Origin: Cyanobacteria bacterium HKST-UBA02
Lineage (GTDB): Bacteria; Cyanobacteriota; Vampirovibrionia; Obscuribacterales; Obscuribacteraceae
Assembly: GCA_020431945.1 (NCBI GenBank)
Contig: JAGQHH010000407.1
Coordinates: forward strand, 1-12,443
DNA: 12,443 nucleotides
Direction: 5' to 3'
A model generated the notes under the pieces. It was given only the letters and a program-made list of their open reading frames with translations, ran no database searches and had not been told where the DNA came from. The translations under genes were made by a program, and so were the position numbers. Positions 1-7,613 of this stretch are shown here, one piece after another (positions within the stretch are counted from its first letter, which is position 1; each line of letters begins with the position of its first letter).

Positions 1-1187
1 AACCGGAGCCCGAGCCCGAACCGGAGCCTGAGCCCGAACCGGAGCCTGAACCAGAGCCAGAGCCCGAAGAAGAAATCGCCTCCACTTCCCTGGACAGCCT
101 TCTCTCTCCTCTGGGCAACAAATCGAACGGTGATTTGCAGAAAGACGAGATCGAAGAAAAAGAACCGGAAGAAGAGAAGGTCCCCGAGCCCGTCACCGCT
201 AAAGGCGAAGCAGACGACGAGTCGGGAGGCGGACTGAAAGCGCTTCTTATCGGGCTTGCCGGCAGTCCTCCCGAAAAAGATCAGGCTGCCGAAGAAGACA
301 AAGAAGAGAAAGCCACCAAGAAGTCCGGCTTCGGCGGCACTCTCGGTGCCCTGGTACGAAAAGGACCGGCAGCACCACCGCCCGAGCCGCCCACCACTAC
401 CGAGCCACCGACCACCCCGGAGGAGCCCGAAGAGAGCGCTCCCCAGAAAGCCGCCGAAAAAGCCGCTCAAGAGCTTGTAGATGAGCTTGCCGGATTGTCC
501 GCCATCGAGCTTCTCGAGCAGATCGTTCAGAGCACCGCCCAGGAGCATGAAAGCGCCAGAGGGCAAAAGCGCAAAGGCCGTTTTTCGGACACCATTCTTC
601 CTGAATCAGCGAAAGCAGCCCAGCTCGCCAAACTCCTCGGACAGGAGAGCGCCAAGCTGGCCGAGAAATTCGACAGCAAGCTACCCGGCGATGCTCTCGG
701 CACCGCTTTCACAAGGCTCGCCGAAAGCCACTTCCAGCAGGGCAATTACAAAGAAGCCCAGGTCATCTACGAGCGCATTCTCGTACACAAGCTCAATGAC
801 GTCGGTCCCGACAGCCAGGACCTCGTGGAAGACTACAACAATCTGGCAATGACTCTCTGCGTCCAGGGACTTTTCGACAAAGCCGCCCCTTTCATGAAAC
901 GTGCAGTGACCCTCTACGAAAGCACCGGCAAGACCGATCCGACCGCCCTGGCCGACTACCTGCATTCCCTTGGCACCATCGATTACAAGCTTTCGAAATA
1001 CGAGGAAGCCGAGGAGACCTTCAAGAGAGTGCTGGAGATTCGCCGCGAGATCCTGCCCAGCGACCATCCCGACATCGGCAAGACCCTGACCGATTATGCC
1101 CGGGTCGTGAAGAAGCTGGGACATTCAGAGCAAGCCGAGACGATCTACAAAAAAGGTCAGGAGATTCTCTCCAAAGGCAGCGAGTAG
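1..1187 (+). CDS. TPR protein with Pro-Glu repeat and disordered N-terminal half (5' end outside window)
   Basis: The frame is open from base 3 to the TAG ending at 1187 (394 residues visible), and the true start lies left of the window. The in-frame TTG at 135 has no convincing ribosome binding site and sits inside continuous coding sequence, so I do not take it as the start. The visible protein begins with about 11 Pro-Glu pairs. It continues as an acidic, Pro/Ala/Glu-rich and probably disordered stretch to about base 560. About four TPR-like helix pairs follow, near bases 690-800, 820-925, 945-1050 and 1075-1175. The third ends in the kinesin-light-chain-type signature around DHPDIGKTL. 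No catalytic motif, signal peptide or membrane segment is visible. TPRs bind proteins, so a scaffold role is likely but the partner is unknown. Its stop lies 13 bp from the stop of the convergent GGDEF-like gene. Confidence 0.85.
   Translation, partial: PEPEPEPEPEPEPEPEPEPEPEEEIASTSLDSLLSPLGNKSNGDLQKDEIEEKEPEEEKVPEPVTAKGEADDESGGGLKALLIGLAGSPPEKDQAAEEDKEEKATKKSGFGGTLGALVRKGPAAPPPEPPTTTEPPTTPEEPEESAPQKAAEKAAQELVDELAGLSAIELLEQIVQSTAQEHESARGQKRKGRFSDTILPESAKAAQLAKLLGQESAKLAEKFDSKLPGDALGTAFTRLAESHFQQGNYKEAQVIYERILVHKLNDVGPDSQDLVEDYNNLAMTLCVQGLFDKAAPFMKRAVTLYESTGKTDPTALADYLHSLGTIDYKLSKYEEAEETFKRVLEIRREILPSDHPDIGKTLTDYARVVKKLGHSEQAETIYKKGQEILSKGSE
3..74 (+). repeat. 18-bp tandem repeat coding for Pro-Glu dipeptides
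   Basis: Four consecutive 18-bp units (3-20, 21-38, 39-56, 57-74) are built from CCN-GAR codon pairs. The first two units differ at one base, and the later ones drift until the last ends in three Glu codons. The array probably continues left of the window. The unit is a multiple of three, so gain or loss of copies would keep the reading frame and change only the length of the Pro-Glu segment. Confidence 0.85.
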
Positions 1188-1200
1188 ATCGGATCGATTT

Positions 1201-1923
1201 TCAGCAAGAGCCGATTGAATTGCCACCGGCTTCAATCACCATGTCGGTGGCAAGGTCTGCTTTGGCGATGAGCTCTTTCCACTCGCTTCCGTGATGCGGG
1301 AGAGAAACAAGACCGATACTGGCTTGCAGATAGAACTTATACTGGTGGTAGGTCACCGGATTGGATGCGAATGCTTCCCTGATGTGCTCGGCGATCTTGA
1401 CGGCCTCATTGGGATTGCGTTCGGGAAAGACGAGCAGGAAGCGGTAAGTCTCATAGCGCCCGCAGATATCGAAATCCAGATCGACGAACCGGGCAAGCAA
1501 GTCGCCGACGAAGCGGATTGCAGTCTCCTGGGCCAGAACACCATACTTGCTGTACACCAGCGGCAATTCCGGCAAGCCGATCATACAGATAGTAAGAGGT
1601 CTGGAAAAGCGAGCGGCTCTTCTGACCTCGCGACAGAAAAGCCTCATGGAGTGCCGGAAGTTATAAATCGAGGGAGAGCCTTCATCGAAGAAAACGCCTC
1701 GCTCGAAGTCTTCCTTCTGCGAGTCTGTCCGGGAAGCGGCGGGAAGCCCGTGAGAAGCGGGCATGGCATAGAGAGTCCGCCTGGAGTTCTGATGGTGCTC
1801 GCTTATCATCCGATCCACGTCGGGATGATTCTGCTGCACCGCCTGATTGCGCATGCCGCTGAGATTGCGATGGAACTGATTGTCGAAGACTACGCCTTCC
1901 TGATACCGCTTCTTGTCCGCCAT
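1201..1923 (-). CDS. Degenerate GGDEF-domain protein, predicted catalytically inactive
   Basis: This is a 240-residue soluble protein. Residues 80-240 follow the GGDEF (diguanylate cyclase) fold. A D..LTGLYN-like opening is at D80-N88, followed by a helix ending RRAAR, and LLARF before the signature region. The family's late helix and closing motif appear as KADLATDMVIEAGGNS. The signature is altered: after R156-Y157, where GGDEF belongs, the residues are ETYRF (158-162). The metal-binding Asp at the end of the first core strand is Gly (G116), and the RxxD inhibitory site reads LDFD. Synthesis of c-di-GMP is therefore not expected; the domain may bind a nucleotide or a protein instead. The N-terminal 79 residues are polar and carry YQEGVVFD (7-14), echoed by FERGVFFD (73-80) just before the domain. 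It is the last gene of the kinase block, 66 bp after the kinase gene. The ATG at 1923 lacks a strong Shine-Dalgarno sequence. Confidence 0.8.
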   Translation of the reverse strand: MADKKRYQEGVVFDNQFHRNLSGMRNQAVQQNHPDVDRMISEHHQNSRRTLYAMPASHGLPAASRTDSQKEDFERGVFFDEGSPSIYNFRHSMRLFCREVRRAARFSRPLTICMIGLPELPLVYSKYGVLAQETAIRFVGDLLARFVDLDFDICGRYETYRFLLVFPERNPNEAVKIAEHIREAFASNPVTYHQYKFYLQASIGLVSLPHHGSEWKELIAKADLATDMVIEAGGNSIGSC

Positions 1924-1989
1924 ACGAACAGACCCGCTTTTTCTTTCTCAGAATATATTTCTACCCGGAACCGGCATTAGGCAATCTTC

Positions 1990-3486
1990 CTATTCTTCCT
2001 CTGTGTCATCGCCCGACTCGATCTTGCCGGTCTCGACAAGAACCGGGCCGGGAGCGGGAACTGGAGACGCCTGAGCAATCAGGGCATCGAGACGCTCTCT
2101 GGCAACACTGACAGAGGCGGTCCGCTCGGCCAGGCTCAAAGCGGTGAGCCCGGCGACGAAATCGTCCATGGCTTCCGATACACCTTTGTTGTGCTGCCGG
2201 GGGCGCGCCACCGAAAGAGGCTCAGGGTCCCGGGCGGTGAGCATGAAAAAGAGCACGGCTCCGAGAGAATAAAGATCGCTCTGCAATGTCGCATGACCCG
2301 AGAATTGCTCCGGCGAGATATAGGACGGCTTACCCACCAGGGTTCCGGTTACTGTCCCGACAAATTCATTGGCGGCGCCGAAATCGATCAGCACCAGGGA
2401 GCCTCGCATATCGAGAACGAGATTCTCGGGAGTGAGATCCCGGTGGATTATCGGAGGGGTGCGGCCGTGCAGGTAGCCGACGATATCAACCAGCTCGTCC
2501 GCCCACTTGAGCGCCTGGCTTTCCGAAACGATGCCTCGATCTTTCACATAGCTACGCACATTGGCACCGGAAATTCGCTGGATGATCATGTACTGACGGC
2601 CGTTCTCGATGAAATAATCGAGAACCCTGGCGATCTTGGGATTGTCGAGACCGGCAAGGAGCACCGCTTCTTTCTCGAAGTGTTTGCGTGCTTTCTCTTT
2701 CAATTCCTCATTGGCCCCGGGCGGCACCACCGCTTCTTTGAGAATCGCCGAGGTCTTGTCCTGCCACTGGCACAGATAGATAGCCGACCATCCTCCGGTG
2801 GTCAGGGGCTGGACTACTTTCACCCGACCTTCCTGAAGTGTGGTCCCCGGGGAGAGCGGCACGAAAGGAGTGGTGGACAGCCTTCTCTGGGCCTCTTCCA
2901 GCCAGAGGGCGGTAAAGCCGCCGTCCTCGCCGGCAAGACGTCCTTCGGTAACGGCGTCGAGCAATTGCTTGAAAGAGCCGTCCTTGGAAGGCTCGTTCGC
3001 CCAGAGCTCGCAGGCGGAGACGAGCTTGTCCGCGTCTTCCGAAGAGAGGTTGCGGAGCTTCAGATCGATAGGGCTGGCCCGGGAGATATGGAGCACCACG
3101 GTGCCGTCGTGAAAGCGACCGGTATCGCTCTTCAAGTAAGCAATACGATCGACCTGGCTCCAGGCTATACCGTCTTTCATGGGACTGTTGGGAAGCCGCC
3201 TGCCCGGCACGACGATACCGCGCTCGGTCAGAATGATCCGCGACTGCCTGTTGTGCCGGTAGCCATGCAGACAGGCGAGCAGGAAAGCCAGTGAGAAGAT
3301 CGAAAGAGCCAGGAGCAGGGCCTGCACCATCTGGATATGCATGCTGACGAAAAAATTGACGATGATCGGAAGTGGGAACAGGACCATAAAGCAGGCCACC
3401 GAGATTACCGCCAGGCGCCTGCTGGTCTCGGCGGTCGGGCTCCTGTAATTGATCACGGCGGTCTTGGCGGTGCTTTTCTCAGACAT
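1990..3486 (-). CDS. Membrane-anchored Ser/Thr protein kinase (tandem copy 2)
   Basis: This 498-residue protein has a membrane hairpin (helices about 25-47 and 53-73) that leaves both ends in the cytoplasm. A beta-rich, PH-like segment follows at about 83-165, then the signature FTALWLE (191-197), then a Hanks-type kinase domain from about 222 to 465. Visible kinase elements are K250 (ATP lysine), E273 (helix C), H348-R349-D350 with N355, D368-F-G370, and the SPEQF motif in place of APE. Two elements are unusual. The glycine loop is weak (T-T-G-G-W-S at 229-234), and the catalytic-loop Lys of HRDxKxxN is Thr352. The key lysine, both aspartates, N355 and E273 remain, so activity is plausible. 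The acidic tail ends in DDTEEE. The ATG overlaps the end of the upstream kinase gene by 8 bp behind a strong ribosome binding site, which indicates coupled expression. The substrate is unknown. Confidence 0.92.
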   Translation of the reverse strand: MSEKSTAKTAVINYRSPTAETSRRLAVISVACFMVLFPLPIIVNFFVSMHIQMVQALLLALSIFSLAFLLACLHGYRHNRQSRIILTERGIVVPGRRLPNSPMKDGIAWSQVDRIAYLKSDTGRFHDGTVVLHISRASPIDLKLRNLSSEDADKLVSACELWANEPSKDGSFKQLLDAVTEGRLAGEDGGFTALWLEEAQRRLSTTPFVPLSPGTTLQEGRVKVVQPLTTGGWSAIYLCQWQDKTSAILKEAVVPPGANEELKEKARKHFEKEAVLLAGLDNPKIARVLDYFIENGRQYMIIQRISGANVRSYVKDRGIVSESQALKWADELVDIVGYLHGRTPPIIHRDLTPENLVLDMRGSLVLIDFGAANEFVGTVTGTLVGKPSYISPEQFSGHATLQSDLYSLGAVLFFMLTARDPEPLSVARPRQHNKGVSEAMDDFVAGLTALSLAERTASVSVARERLDALIAQASPVPAPGPVLVETGKIESGDDTEEE

Positions 3487-5611
3487 CGACTTTCACCTCC
3501 TCGACGGCGAGGGCGCGCAAACGCTCGCGCACGGCTGCCGCCGACGGCGGGCGATCCTTCTCCTCGAAAGCGCCGCACTCGGCAATAAGTGCCGCCAGTT
3601 CATGCTCGCCACCGCCGGCGCCATCGGATTCGGTATCACCGCCGGCACCCAGCGGCGGCGGATCGCTTCCCTTGCGGAGGAAATGCAGAATAGCGCCCAG
3701 GGCGAAGATATCGCTCGCCGCCGTGGGATTGCCCCGGAACTGCTCCGGAGGAGTATAAGAAGGTCTGGCTGCGATAAAACCGGTGGTTCGCGAGTCGAGC
3801 ACATGAGCGACATCGAAATCGAGGAGCTTGAGCCTGCCGCTCTCATCCAGGATCAGATTGTCCGGCGCCAGGTCGCAGTGGATGATCGGGTCGGGGCGGT
3901 CGTGCAAAAAGCTCAGAATCTCGCATAATTGCTCGCCCAGCTCCAGGACACGCGACTCATCCAGGGCTCCCTGCTTATCCACGAGCCTGCGGAGATTTTC
4001 GCCCCCGACATACTCCAGGACCAGATAAGCGTTTCCTTCTTCGCAAAAATAGTCGATCAGCCTGACGATCTGAGGATGCTTCAGACCGGCCAGCAATCTG
4101 GCGCTTCGTTCGAAACGACTTTTGGCGTCTTGAAGAATACGGACGTCGGCATAGCTGGGCAGGACAATCTCTTTGACCACCAGCTTCTCTCCGTCTTCAT
4201 CTTCGGCGAGGCGAGCCAGATAAGTCGTACCCTGCCCACCGTAGCCGATCACTGTATCGACGACATACTTTCCACCCCCGACGCTTCTGGCCCCTTCCGA
4301 TATGGCAAGAGGCTTGACCTCGGAATCTTGCTGCTCCAGCCAGAGGTCGGTGAACTGAATATCGGTGAGTACATTGGTAGCCCGCATGAACTCTTCGTTG
4401 AATTCCGCCTGGGCGGCATAGCGCTCGGTCATGCGCAGGAGATTATGACGCTGCTGCAGCTCCGGCAGCCGGCTGAGGTTGATCTTGATGCGCTCGTGAT
4501 AGATCTCATCGCTCTTCTGTCCGATCTCGAGAACTCCCTCCAGGGGATCGCCGAATTCGCCGACCTTGTGCAATTCGATCTGGCTGACCTCGTCCCAGGC
4601 CATGAATCTGGCTCCGGAGCCGACACTGCCTCTGTCGACGAAGACGAAAGTCGGCGAGAATTTGCGCAAGGTCGGCAGCACAGCAGCCAGAACAAAGCCG
4701 ATGAATGCCCAGATGATCCCCAGTATATAAGCCCCCTGGGAAGAGAAATAAGCAAGAGCCCCGGCGCCCAGGAGCTTGATCTGCAAAGCCAGGACATTGA
4801 GAGTATGCAACCAGCCCTGGGCGCCGACAGCGTCTCCATGAAGCGAATTGCTCAATTCGCGGCTGGCGTCCGCCACCATCCGGTCCATTACCGCACTGCT
4901 ACTGGTGGCACTTATCAATTGCGCCTCGGCGCTGTAATAAGCCAGACCGCATACGACCACGAGCCACACACCGACATAGATCATGAAGAAGAGCCGCTCG
5001 TGGTCGTTCATCAACTGGAACATCGTGTCTTCGATGGGCGTTTTGCTCTGCTTGATGATCATGCTGTCCGATTCGCTGGTGCTGTGGAGAAATTTCAGAA
5101 GTCCCCTGGACTCCAGGGGCAGCACGTCGGAATAGGAAAAGGTGGCATCGGGATTTTCTTCTCGCAGCCTGACGATCAGCTCCCGGAGCCCGTCTTCCTC
5201 GTAGTCATTGATGGGGATCTTGAGCTCGCGCTCATCATTAAAACGCAGAACTATGCTCTCCTCGTAATTGTTCTCGAGGGTCCCCTGGTCGCCGGTTACC
5301 TCCACCAGATCCGATACCATGAGGGAATCCCGGAAGCTCGTGCCGATCACCATACGGTCTCCCTCGAGACTGATCCGGTTGTAAAAGCACTTATAAACGG
5401 CCGTTGCATAGAGAACCGGCACCACTGCACACCAGAAAGCAAAAAAGAAGTTCGGGATATACAAGAAGAACAGCGAAGTGCTCGGAAGAAAGCAGGTCTG
5501 GAGTACGCAGGAAATCGGGTGGAGCAGGAAAAGGGGCGAAAAAAGCAAAAGGAACCGCATCAGGGTTCGCTGCGGTCGCGGACGTAGTACGAACTTATTT
5601 CTGGCAGTCAT
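3479..5611 (-). CDS. Multi-pass membrane kinase-like protein with altered HRD and DFG motifs (tandem copy 1, candidate pseudokinase)
   Basis: This is a 710-residue protein. Hydrophobic segments lie at about 17-40, 46-73, 207-227 and 293-315, plus a weaker one at 269-289 that may not span the membrane. Two beta-rich, PH-like stretches follow helices 2 and 5 (about 78-150 and 322-400). The linker signature FTDLWLE is at 420-426, and the kinase domain runs from about 450 to 700. The glycine loop is intact (G456, G458, G461) and K480 is present. The helix-C Glu is Ser503, HRD is H578-C579-D580, the catalytic-loop Lys is Ala582, and DFG is D598-F-D600. N585 and the aspartates D580 and D598 remain. 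The protein could be a weak kinase, an ATP-binding pseudokinase or an allosteric partner of the next kinase. The ATG is 9 bp after the TPR/zinc-ribbon gene and has no clear Shine-Dalgarno sequence, so translation may be coupled. Its stop overlaps the next start. Confidence 0.9.
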   Translation of the reverse strand: MTARNKFVLRPRPQRTLMRFLLLFSPLFLLHPISCVLQTCFLPSTSLFFLYIPNFFFAFWCAVVPVLYATAVYKCFYNRISLEGDRMVIGTSFRDSLMVSDLVEVTGDQGTLENNYEESIVLRFNDERELKIPINDYEEDGLRELIVRLREENPDATFSYSDVLPLESRGLLKFLHSTSESDSMIIKQSKTPIEDTMFQLMNDHERLFFMIYVGVWLVVVCGLAYYSAEAQLISATSSSAVMDRMVADASRELSNSLHGDAVGAQGWLHTLNVLALQIKLLGAGALAYFSSQGAYILGIIWAFIGFVLAAVLPTLRKFSPTFVFVDRGSVGSGARFMAWDEVSQIELHKVGEFGDPLEGVLEIGQKSDEIYHERIKINLSRLPELQQRHNLLRMTERYAAQAEFNEEFMRATNVLTDIQFTDLWLEQQDSEVKPLAISEGARSVGGGKYVVDTVIGYGGQGTTYLARLAEDEDGEKLVVKEIVLPSYADVRILQDAKSRFERSARLLAGLKHPQIVRLIDYFCEEGNAYLVLEYVGGENLRRLVDKQGALDESRVLELGEQLCEILSFLHDRPDPIIHCDLAPDNLILDESGRLKLLDFDVAHVLDSRTTGFIAARPSYTPPEQFRGNPTAASDIFALGAILHFLRKGSDPPPLGAGGDTESDGAGGGEHELAALIAECGAFEEKDRPPSAAAVRERLRALAVEEVKVDV
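3494..3501 (-). promoter_or_regulatory. Strong Shine-Dalgarno sequence for the second kinase, inside the end of the first kinase gene
   Basis: On the minus strand AGGAGGTG lies 7 bases before the ATG at 3486. It is embedded in the last codons of the upstream kinase gene, whose TGA (3481-3479) falls just inside the downstream gene. This fixes the start of the 498-residue kinase and indicates translation of both genes from one transcript. Confidence 0.85.
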
Positions 5612-5620
5612 GGCATCGGA

Positions 5621-7051
5621 CTAGAAGCCCGCGCTCACGTCGAATCCACAGGTTGGACAGACAGTCGCTCCATTGAGCTTGGAATCGCAGATATCGCAGC
5701 GATCCGCCCGGACGTCCTCAGTGAGCTGGGGCTGGGTTTTCATCGAGACGACCTTCCAGGATCCGGTAATCATGCCGGAAGCCATGGAGGACATGTGATC
5801 GGCTTCCTGATCGCGATGGGTCTCTTTCATGAGCTCCGAGTAGCTCTTCAAGAGCCTTGTTGTTTCCGGGTGGTCGGAGCCGAAGACTTTGTTCTTGATC
5901 TCGAGCGACTTCTTGTACGCTTGCTCCGCATGGGCATATTTGCGCTGCACGTGATAGAGGGTCGCCAGGTTATGCAGAGCACAGGCCACATCAGGATGGT
6001 CCTTGCCGTGCACGGTCTCATAGATATCCGCCGACTTCTTGGCCATGGGCTCGGCATTCTTGAAGTCGGAGTTCTGATAATAGATACTCGCCAGCTTGCT
6101 GGCAGAGTGCGCGACGATGATGTCCTTCTTGCCCAGGGCCTTTTCCTTGATCTCGTGGCTGCGCCTGTAGAGCTCCGCCGCATCCTGGAGCTGTCCTCTG
6201 GCGAGCTTGGCTTCGCAGAGAGCCTCCAGGGCATTGCTCAGAGGAGCTCCGGTTACGCCGAACTTCTCGAGGATGCGTAGATTGACGGCAAGGAGACGTT
6301 CGGCAAATTCTATCTGGCCGTTCTTAATCGCCATATCGGCGCTGTACTTGTTGCTCTGGAAAGTGGCTTCAGCCTCTTCCTTGCCGAAAGAGATCAGCAT
6401 CACTGCCGAGTCGGCCCCGGCTGTGCCGGCGCCGCCGGCATTGCCCCCGGCCGCCTTGGCGACAGCGCTGCCTGCAAACTGCCTGGTCTCCTGGCTCTGG
6501 GTCATCGGTGGATTGAGAACTTCGGAAGTGATCCAGTCGTTGACGGTAATGACGCCCGGAGCGACCCCGAGCTTGGCTGCCTCGTCCTTGCGCCCCATGG
6601 CATTGAGCAGATCGGCATAGAGCGACTGGACTTTCTGAGTGCACTGATGATTGGGACCCATCAGGGAGCGGCTCAGCTCCAGAGCCTTGGAATAGTGAAT
6701 ATTGGCTTCCTCGAGCCGCCTGGCGGCATGACAGATGAGAGCCAGGTCGATCTTGAAAGCGAGGAGATTGCCGCGGCTCAGCTCCTGGTCCTTCTCATGT
6801 ATCTGGACGAGTTTCTGGCAATGCTCGGCAGCTTCCAGGAATTTCGCCTGATACCAGAGACACTGGGCAAGCTTCTCCAGGGTGTAGATAAAGCGATCGT
6901 CGGACTCCTCGAAATCAGCGGCTTCCATCATGGCAGCGAAAAGGACCGCCTCGGCATCGGCGAAACGCCGCTCTCCCAGGGCTTTTTCGGCTGATTCCTT
7001 ATACTTGGTCCATTGCTTGCTGGCTTTGGTCAAAGAGCCTTTTTTAGACAT
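5621..7051 (-). CDS. TPR protein with C-terminal CxxC-CxxC zinc ribbon
   Basis: This is a 476-residue soluble protein. TPR-like helix pairs fill about residues 12-155. An Ala/Gly-rich linker (around AKAAGGNAGGAGTAG) follows, then a second TPR block covers about 230-425 and includes two kinesin-light-chain-type units with DHPDVACAL and DHPETTRLL. The C-terminus is a zinc ribbon, C452-x2-C455-x9-C465-x2-C468, that ends 8 residues later. No enzyme motif is seen. By its domains this is a protein-binding scaffold. It is the first gene of the minus-strand block and ends 9 bp before the membrane kinase gene, so it may bring substrates or partners to the kinases (inference). The ATG at 7051 has only a weak purine-rich sequence about 11 to 16 bases upstream. 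The kinase-zinc ribbon-TPR combination recalls eukaryote-like signalling proteins, but here the parts are on separate chains. Confidence 0.88.
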   Translation of the reverse strand: MSKKGSLTKASKQWTKYKESAEKALGERRFADAEAVLFAAMMEAADFEESDDRFIYTLEKLAQCLWYQAKFLEAAEHCQKLVQIHEKDQELSRGNLLAFKIDLALICHAARRLEEANIHYSKALELSRSLMGPNHQCTQKVQSLYADLLNAMGRKDEAAKLGVAPGVITVNDWITSEVLNPPMTQSQETRQFAGSAVAKAAGGNAGGAGTAGADSAVMLISFGKEEAEATFQSNKYSADMAIKNGQIEFAERLLAVNLRILEKFGVTGAPLSNALEALCEAKLARGQLQDAAELYRRSHEIKEKALGKKDIIVAHSASKLASIYYQNSDFKNAEPMAKKSADIYETVHGKDHPDVACALHNLATLYHVQRKYAHAEQAYKKSLEIKNKVFGSDHPETTRLLKSYSELMKETHRDQEADHMSSMASGMITGSWKVVSMKTQPQLTEDVRADRCDICDSKLNGATVCPTCGFDVSAGF

Positions 7052-7144
7052 CGAAAGTCAAAATCCCTCGGGAAAACGCTTCTCAAAGTTAGACATACCC
7101 CACCGGGGCGCCAGATCTGCTGTCAAGATATATTTTCGGACCAA

Positions 7145-7173
7145 GATGAAACAAAAGCCCGGTTTCCCGGGCC
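7145..7173 (-). terminator. Intrinsic terminator after the 82-residue protein gene
   Basis: Read on the minus strand, a GCCCGG stem with a 4-base loop and its perfect partner CCGGGC (7157-7162 with 7167-7172) is followed at once by TTTTGTTT. It lies 57 bp past the stop of the small gene and about 93 bp before the TPR/zinc-ribbon gene, so it separates the two transcripts. The other strand has no T tract. Confidence 0.8.
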
Positions 7174-7229
7174 TCTCGTTTAATCTTTCTGGGGCGGGTC
7201 CACGCAACCTGCGCGGATCTGATTCAGCC

Positions 7230-7478
7230 TCATTTACTACATTTGCCGTTCCCCAGGTCGATGGATGCGGTGGGGAAACCAAGCTCGGGCATGCCTCGCC
7301 GGGCGAAAATCTCCTCTGTCTCCCGGCTGGCGGAGCCGCTCGCCGAAGGCGATGACGCTTCCATGCTGCCCCAGGTGCCGGCGGAGAGGGCCTGCTGGTT
7401 CTCGATCTGACCTGCGGTCTGGGCTTCCTGGGACTCGAAAGGACGGTTGAGGTTTGTATCGGCTTTGGAAATGGACAT
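7230..7478 (-). CDS. Small protein of unknown function (82 aa)
   Basis: I do not recognise a family. The ATG at 7478 is chosen because GGAGG lies 9 bases upstream; a longer version from a TTG at 7541 lacks such support. The protein is polar, rich in Ser, Ala, Glu and Gln through its first 55 residues, and probably disordered. It has no membrane segment or signal peptide. A more ordered-looking tail runs EEIFARRGMPELGFPTASID and ends with one Cys four residues from the C-terminus. The gene has a hairpin in its leader and an intrinsic terminator behind it, which supports a real single-gene transcript. The start is more secure than any function. Confidence 0.7.
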   Translation of the reverse strand: MSISKADTNLNRPFESQEAQTAGQIENQQALSAGTWGSMEASSPSASGSASRETEEIFARRGMPELGFPTASIDLGNGKCSK

Positions 7479-7487
7479 GGTAAGGCG

Positions 7488-7515
7488 CCTCCGGAGAAGA
7501 GTTTCTCGGAAACTC
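7488..7515 (-). promoter_or_regulatory. Leader hairpin next to the ribosome binding site of the 82-aa gene
   Basis: On the minus strand GAGTTTC and GAAACTC form a perfect 7-bp stem with a 3-base loop (7499-7515). About six bases later comes GGAGG (7488-7492), which overlaps the 8-bp palindrome CTCCGGAG. The hairpin leaves the Shine-Dalgarno sequence single-stranded but close by. It may stabilise the message or modulate initiation; no evidence separates these. Confidence 0.4.
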
Positions 7516-7613
7516 GGAGAATGGCTTTGCGAATCGGACAATGGGGAAGATTCGGCTTGAGGATTTCGATATTGTAAGCAGCAATTGTGATCATTTGGTG
7601 CCGCAGGAGAGAT

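Noticed and set aside
135..1187. A shorter gene starting at the TTG at 135
   Set aside because: The frame is open and protein-like (Pro-Glu repeat) up to the window edge, and the TTG has no convincing ribosome binding site.
1188..1200. Bidirectional terminator between the convergent genes
   Set aside because: The 13-bp gap and its flanks have only a 4-bp stem. I cannot support a terminator for either gene.
3929..5587. A 552-residue plus-strand frame opposite the first kinase
   Set aside because: It is antisense to a protein with clear kinase motifs and membrane helices. Long antisense frames are common in GC-rich genes, and no domain is visible in it. The same holds for 2191-3294 and 1291-1980.
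7092..7126. Promoter for the TPR/zinc-ribbon gene based on a perfect TTGACA (minus strand, 7121-7126)
   Set aside because: The nearest -10-like hexamer, TATGTC at 7092-7097, is 23 bases away, too far for a standard promoter, and matches poorly.
7058..7594. A 178-residue minus-strand frame across the small gene
   Set aside because: It runs through the intrinsic terminator at 7145-7173, is Arg/Pro-rich in the manner of a shifted frame, and competes with a frame that has a better start site.
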